A stretch of 64,000 bases of DNA from Leptasterias polaris (lineage: Eukaryota; Echinodermata; Asteroidea; Forcipulatida; Asteriidae). The notes beneath the pieces are model-generated. The model saw only the letters and a program-made list of their open reading frames with translations, was not told where the DNA came from and made no database searches. Below, piece by piece: positions 59,162 through 64,000 of this stretch. The translations under genes were made by a program, and so were the position numbers. How positions within the stretch are numbered: the first letter of the stretch is position 1; each line of letters starts with the position of its first letter. The stretch covers positions 496,001-560,000 of the forward strand of contig JAZGTN010000148.1 of NCBI GenBank assembly GCA_037783415.1, in the 5' to 3' direction.

Positions 59162-62100
59162 GTATGTACTGAAAACAAATATAATTGATTTCTGTATATA
59201 ATGACTAAAAGTTCAGTTTGTTTTTACATGTAGTTGTTACTGCTTTTGGCATGTTTGGATCTGTATGTATCAGTATCTGATTTATGAGGATGGAGAACCT
59301 TGCATATTTAAATGAACAATAGATGCATAAACAATATTTTCTGAAACGTCTGCAACAAAATAACATATAAAAATGTACAGATGTGATACTTGCCATTTTG
59401 ATAACAGCTGACACCTTTTATGTTTACGTTTTGTAGTGGTAGCACTTACCTTGTAATGCACACTTGGTTAATAAGTCTACAATTAATATTTCAAAACATT
59501 TCAGAGTCTTCTATCTTTGGCCACCACTGATGTTTAAGGGGTATGAACAAACTAGTATGAGTTGCTATTTGTCATTACAATTATATACCCTTTCACAAAA
59601 AGACGACATTGGTTTACATGAGGAATGAAATGTGGTTTATTAGCAACAAGAATGAATTTGAGATACATTTCATGACCAACCATAAGATCAACAAATAATC
59701 ATCTAAAAGTGGATGTCGAAAAACACTGGGCAACTTGGTTACTCTATCACAAATGATATCATTGTGGAAGAAAACATCAAATATATGTGTAAAAGAATAA
59801 GTGACCAATGACACAACCAGTGGGAAACGTATTTGTTCTTCAAAAGTCCTGATAGAGATTGCTAGTTTAGTTCAGTAATCTGTAAAGTTACCTTAAAACT
59901 GACGGGCCGAATGCTGAGCAAATATTACATTTGTCTGGCCAGCCAAAATTGAGAAAAGGTCAATAATGGAGAATTAAACTCCACTAGCAGTTAAGTTACC
60001 TGCCAGCATAAATGACTTTTAAATTGAGTCAATTTTTGACAGATTCTTGAGTGCAGATTACATGGGTCTGCAGTTCATAGATTACTGTTTGGATTATACA
60101 GTCTTTGTCATCCAAATTAAAACAATAACTTTGACTTTTAAGAAGATGACTTGTAATTTGGTATAATATGTCAAAGCATTTATACACACAGTTAGTGCCC
60201 CCATATGGGAAAAATTTTCAACCTGCAGAAATCCATCAATAAATGACTGATTGCAATTTTATATCAGTATAAATCTCAGAAAGACTGCAGCTGTTTGATA
60301 CTCCGATTTACAAAGCAATATAATTGCCTGAAATGGTTTGCACAATTGCTATGTTATGATGAATGATGTGTACAGTGGTCCTCTATTTACTGAGATCTGC
60401 ATTTGAATTTCTTTGATTTTAGTAAGTAGTAACATACCGCATTCTTCTTGAGTGATGGAAACAGTCAATGTTCTATAAATACACAATATAGTTCAACAAG
60501 ATTCAATAACGATCACGAACCTGACCATTACTGTTTGACAAGTTGTTGTATTATGACAAATTGACTATTACCTGCTTACTTTTAAATGTTGTCATTGGTC
60601 AGAACTAAACTTGCTACATTTCATCTGGACATTGACTAATGAAGAGCAGCCTATCCATGCCAAAACCCTCTCAGTGGTCGGATGGAATGAAGATTATGCA
60701 TTTCAAAAGCACTTGTGTAAATACTTCTGGATTACACTTGTATGCAATGGCAATTCACCAGTACTCAGTTGCATTCAAAATAATGGAAGTCATTATTGCA
60801 AACAGTTTTATTGGCACTATTTAAATCGACAGGGTGATTTAAATAGGCCACATGAGATCAATTGAAGGAAATTTATTTGTTTAAAGGAGTAGTTTGAATG
60901 TATTTTCTTGCAAAATAAAGTGAAACTGGGCATAGGTAGTTTTAAAGAAAATTTCAATTTAAATTGTCATTTGATTTACACAAACACAAAAGTTTAACAA
61001 TTCTTAATCTTGCAATTTGAATGATGCAATTGAACAAACAGACAGTGTAAAAGGATGGCCAACATGCTCATCAAAAGTGAGATTAAAAACTAGTTGTTGG
61101 GATAATATTAATTTGATTTTGAATGGAATAAAGTAAATTGCTGTAGTACAAATGATAATTGATGACTTTAGTATCCAATGAAGCTACAGATCAGTTGGAT
61201 GATCTTTCATTGACCATGGACTGTACAATGGTAGACAATTGAGATGCCAAAGTTATTGAGGCAAAATCTCTTTATGAGGCATTTAATGATACATACCTAT
61301 TGCATTATCATTTGGAATTGCAATTTCTAGATGTTTTTATTATTATTTTATTATTATCATGTAGATGTGGGGTAAATGGGCAGATTATTTTCCCCAGCTG
61401 TTTAAGTTAGTCACATTTTCAAATATATGTATAATGCAATCATTGGTTACCGGCATAAGACTGCACTCAACATAATATATACTATGAAGACGACAACCAA
61501 ACATAAGTTCATTGGTCAACATACAGAGCATTTAATACATTTACAATTTTTTTTATTTTTTTTAAAATTTACTATAAGATGATATTCTGTAGAAACCTTG
61601 GAGTTGGATAGTACTTAGTCAAATTCCGGTTTAACCCCTCTTCTGTTTTTACTTCTTTTTGCTTACCTGGTCACCAGGAGCTAGAGGTATATTAATCTTG
61701 TTATCATTATTAATTGTCTCTACCAACTGACACACCACTTATTTTTGTATATCAACTTGTTTGCTGTATGTGGGAATGTTTGAAAAGCTTGTTTGAAAAG
61801 CTTGTTATACATTTCATGGAAAAGTTTGACTTGAGGCTTTCTTTGAAAAAGATGTATTACCAGTTACTCTCACACTTTACCAGTTATTTTCTTTGTTTGT
61901 TTGTTTGTTTGTTGATTTGTTTGTTTGTTGGGGTGTTTGTTTGTTTGTTGGGTTGTTGGGTTGTTTGTTTGTTTGTTTTGTTTGTTTTGTGTGTTTTTTT
62001 AAATATATTTTTGTTGTTTTTGTGGGGAAGGGAATTTTCGTTTGGGATTTAGTTGTTTATTTATTGGGTCAAATATAATCATACTCTTGTTTGTAGTAGG

Positions 62101-64000
62101 TACATGTAATGTTTTCTGTATTGATTTGGGAGTTATGTTAATAATTCATTGATCATATGATTATCTTGAAGTTAACATTTTGTGAACTCTTTGTATGCAG
62201 TTCATATAAGATTAAATAATCTAATAAAATACATGTACCTCACAATGACTGGTGATACATCTTGAAAGGCAAACTGTATCAAATAACGAAATCAAGGTAT
62301 TTTGGTGCGTGCGTATTAACAGCGTGGTGTGTTGGTTGAATTACAGCTGGCATTGTCTGTAGAATGGTAGACTGGTATTGTTATGTGATGTGATATAACC
62401 ATGTTCCCCAGATACGTTGAAAGACATTTCAATATCATTGCTCTTAAATCTAACCCCTTGTTGGTCTATAAGCAGATACTTTGTCATGTGCTAGAGACAA
62501 TCACAATATTTGTTGTAGAAAGAGGGCCGAAAATTAATATTCCCAAATTAAGACCGAAGGAAATGAGATGCAATTTGTTTAGGTTTTTATTTAAAACTAT
62601 GTTGTCGTAAAGAATTGTTTCGAGTCCGAACATGTTAATTACCACTTAGCAGCTGTACTCTTGCAGTCATGAGTGTCCTTCTATTTTATTACAGATTTAT
62701 GTATTATAATGTAGCAGCATAGACGCAGTATGATTGTGTGACCAAGAAGTGTCTTCATGTATCAAATCACTGTAGTTTCATGGTACTGGATGATTACTTA
62801 CCCTTCATTTAAGCGATGGTAAACAAAGACAGTTTTAGTTTTTGTGTTTTTCAGAAAGTACGGTGTGACGTACTGCCAAGTTAGCAATGAAATCAAACTG
62901 GAAACATTTACTGTTGAATAAGACAGATATTCATATCAATGTATTTCCATGTTTGTTCTCATTAAGGAGTTAAGCCATTGGGCTGTTATATTTTTTTCAA
63001 ACAAAAGTGGACTTAAACAAGTTTGTCATTGGTGTATTTTGCCTGCCATTTGACACTGTTTTACAGTCTTTCTTAGTTCCATAGTGGTAATGTAATAATT
63101 ATTATTACATGTTCATCATCAAACAAAGAACAATAATACTAACAGTACATAATCATTTGCCTTTAGTTATGAACAGATATCAAATGTGAACTTAACCACT
63201 GTTTGCTTCAGACAGTAATTATTAGTACAATAATCAAATGATAATTAGTTTATAAAACATACATAAAATATGGACTTAAGAATCCTCTCAAAGTTAATGT
63301 CATGGGTACTTCTTGTTCTCATCCATGTACACTTAACTTAATTGATCAAGATACTTAGCATGTAATACCCTCAGCAAATTTAACTGATGATTGTTTTCTT
63401 TGTACAACCTTTTTATTTTTTATTTTAACAATTAGGCAATCGACAGTAAATTGTGGATATTTATATATGATATACACTGGTGTAAGGAAGTTGTCAAACA
63501 TGGCCACCACAGTACATTATATTATTTGCCAATTCATGTACCCCCTTCAGCAAATACCTAGGATTTGTTCATTGGTGCAGAAAACTGTTGTCCTTTTCAA
63601 AAAATATGGGTTTGAGGGGCCACTCAAGGTTGTCATTATTTTCAAGTTCATATAACCCTCCCCCTCCCCCAAAGTAGTAGTACTGGACTTAAATTGTCTA
63701 TTCAATGTTTATGTACATTGACAGTGTTCTCCAACTTTGAAAATTAAAGGTGGGGGAGGGGGAAATACCAGTGTGAAGGCCATGGTACAAGGCCAGCATA
63801 AAGGCCCAGAAAACTGTTGATTGTTTATGCTCGGTGATCATGGTGATGCATTCTGAGTTGGTTCCTGATGGCCACTTCCTCCTGACTTCTTTGAGCAAAG
63901 GTTTTAAAGAACTCTGAAATGCACAAACTTGAAAAAATATGGGGTGAAAAAACCTGGCAGACAGATTTTGAACCTTGGCGGTGACTTCTTAAGCGTGGCG
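59162..64000. other. Long 3' intron (or downstream region), no exon found
   Basis: About 4.8 kb of AT-rich sequence. I looked for the terminal MADD exon (VFIELNHIKKC-like) and did not find it. There is a GTTT/GGTTGTT-rich simple repeat at about 61893-61990. Short ORFs such as 60611-60865 and 62401-62610 have no recognised motif. The stop codon and 3' UTR of the gene are probably beyond 64000. Confidence 0.5.
61893..61990. repeat. GTTT-rich simple repeat
   Basis: There are runs of (GTTT)n interrupted by GGGGTGTTT and GGGTTGTTGGG, giving an artefactual Cys/Leu/Phe/Val-rich open frame at 61714-62052. Confidence 0.85.

Noticed and set aside
61714..62052. 112-codon ORF rich in Cys, Leu, Phe and Val resembling a membrane protein
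   Set aside because: The hydrophobic part comes from a GTTT simple repeat; there is no conserved motif or splice context.
62853..62921. Possible terminal MADD exon after TTTTTCAG at about 62852
   Set aside because: In the required phase 0 it stops after nine codons and does not resemble the known C-terminus. Another frame is open for 22 codons but does not fit exon 25.

Overview
The window is animal (metazoan) nuclear DNA. Genes are split by long AT-rich introns with GT/AG boundaries, and the introns are packed with tandem repeats and transposon relics. The repeat set (a DIRS tyrosine-recombinase retroelement, a Penelope-like element, tRNA-derived SINEs ending in TTA/AAT runs, piggyBac- and pogo-type DNA elements, the very frequent palindrome TACATGTA, and a short inverted-repeat element starting AGGCACTGGACAC) suggests a marine invertebrate. 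I infer an echinoderm, most likely a sea star, but this rests on memory of repeat families and was not tested by a search.

One protein-coding gene spans almost the whole window on the + strand: the orthologue of MADD (DENN/MADD, Rab3 GDP/GTP exchange protein). I find 25 exons between 362 and 59161, about 4.2 kb of coding sequence (about 1,400 codons). The gene is open at both ends. The window starts inside the DENN module (the start codon and N-terminal DENN part lie upstream), and the last C-terminal exon or exons were not found and probably lie downstream. Reading phases agree at every junction except one (exon 17 to 18), which is resolved by using an internal acceptor in exon 18. Exons 1-7 encode the rest of the DENN region, exons 7-12 a Ser/Asp-rich linker, exons 13-14 the death-domain-like region, exons 15-18 a second variable Ser-rich linker, and exons 19-25 the conserved C-terminal part. 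Several exons are symmetric, including a 30-nt microexon, and are candidates for alternative splicing.

Repeat layout from left to right: piggyBac-type element with TTAA ends (1545-2289); pogo-like element (5162-6171) inserted in a 30/34-bp minisatellite that continues to about 6905; perfect 37-bp array of 31 copies (9575-10721); degenerate DIRS terminus (15.6-15.8 kb); 17-bp array (20880-21328); 3-kb element with about 350-bp terminal inverted repeats (21818-24826); small element with terminal inverted repeats (25496-25737); LINE relic (31.8-32.2 kb); TTAA-flanked inverted-repeat element (32268-32634); nested SINEs (32.8-33.5 kb); a decayed DIRS retroelement with complete ends (37591-41610) sitting inside a 20-bp satellite (37497-43545); a 2.1-kb fold-back element (44.06-46.22 kb); a DIRS reverse-transcriptase relic (47.4-47.95 kb); a TTAA-flanked fold-back element (48236-48847); a 34/30-bp array (52.98-53.70 kb); a Penelope-like GIY-YIG relic (54937-55664, minus strand); a minisatellite that begins at the exon 24 splice donor (57.72-57.96 kb); and a LINE tail with a TTA microsatellite (58.6-58.81 kb).

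I saw no other gene, no operon, no CRISPR array and no functional RNA gene. The most unusual observations are the minisatellite grown out of a splice donor, the DIRS element with its internal complementary region inside a satellite, and the pogo-like insertion that splits a minisatellite at a TA dinucleotide.
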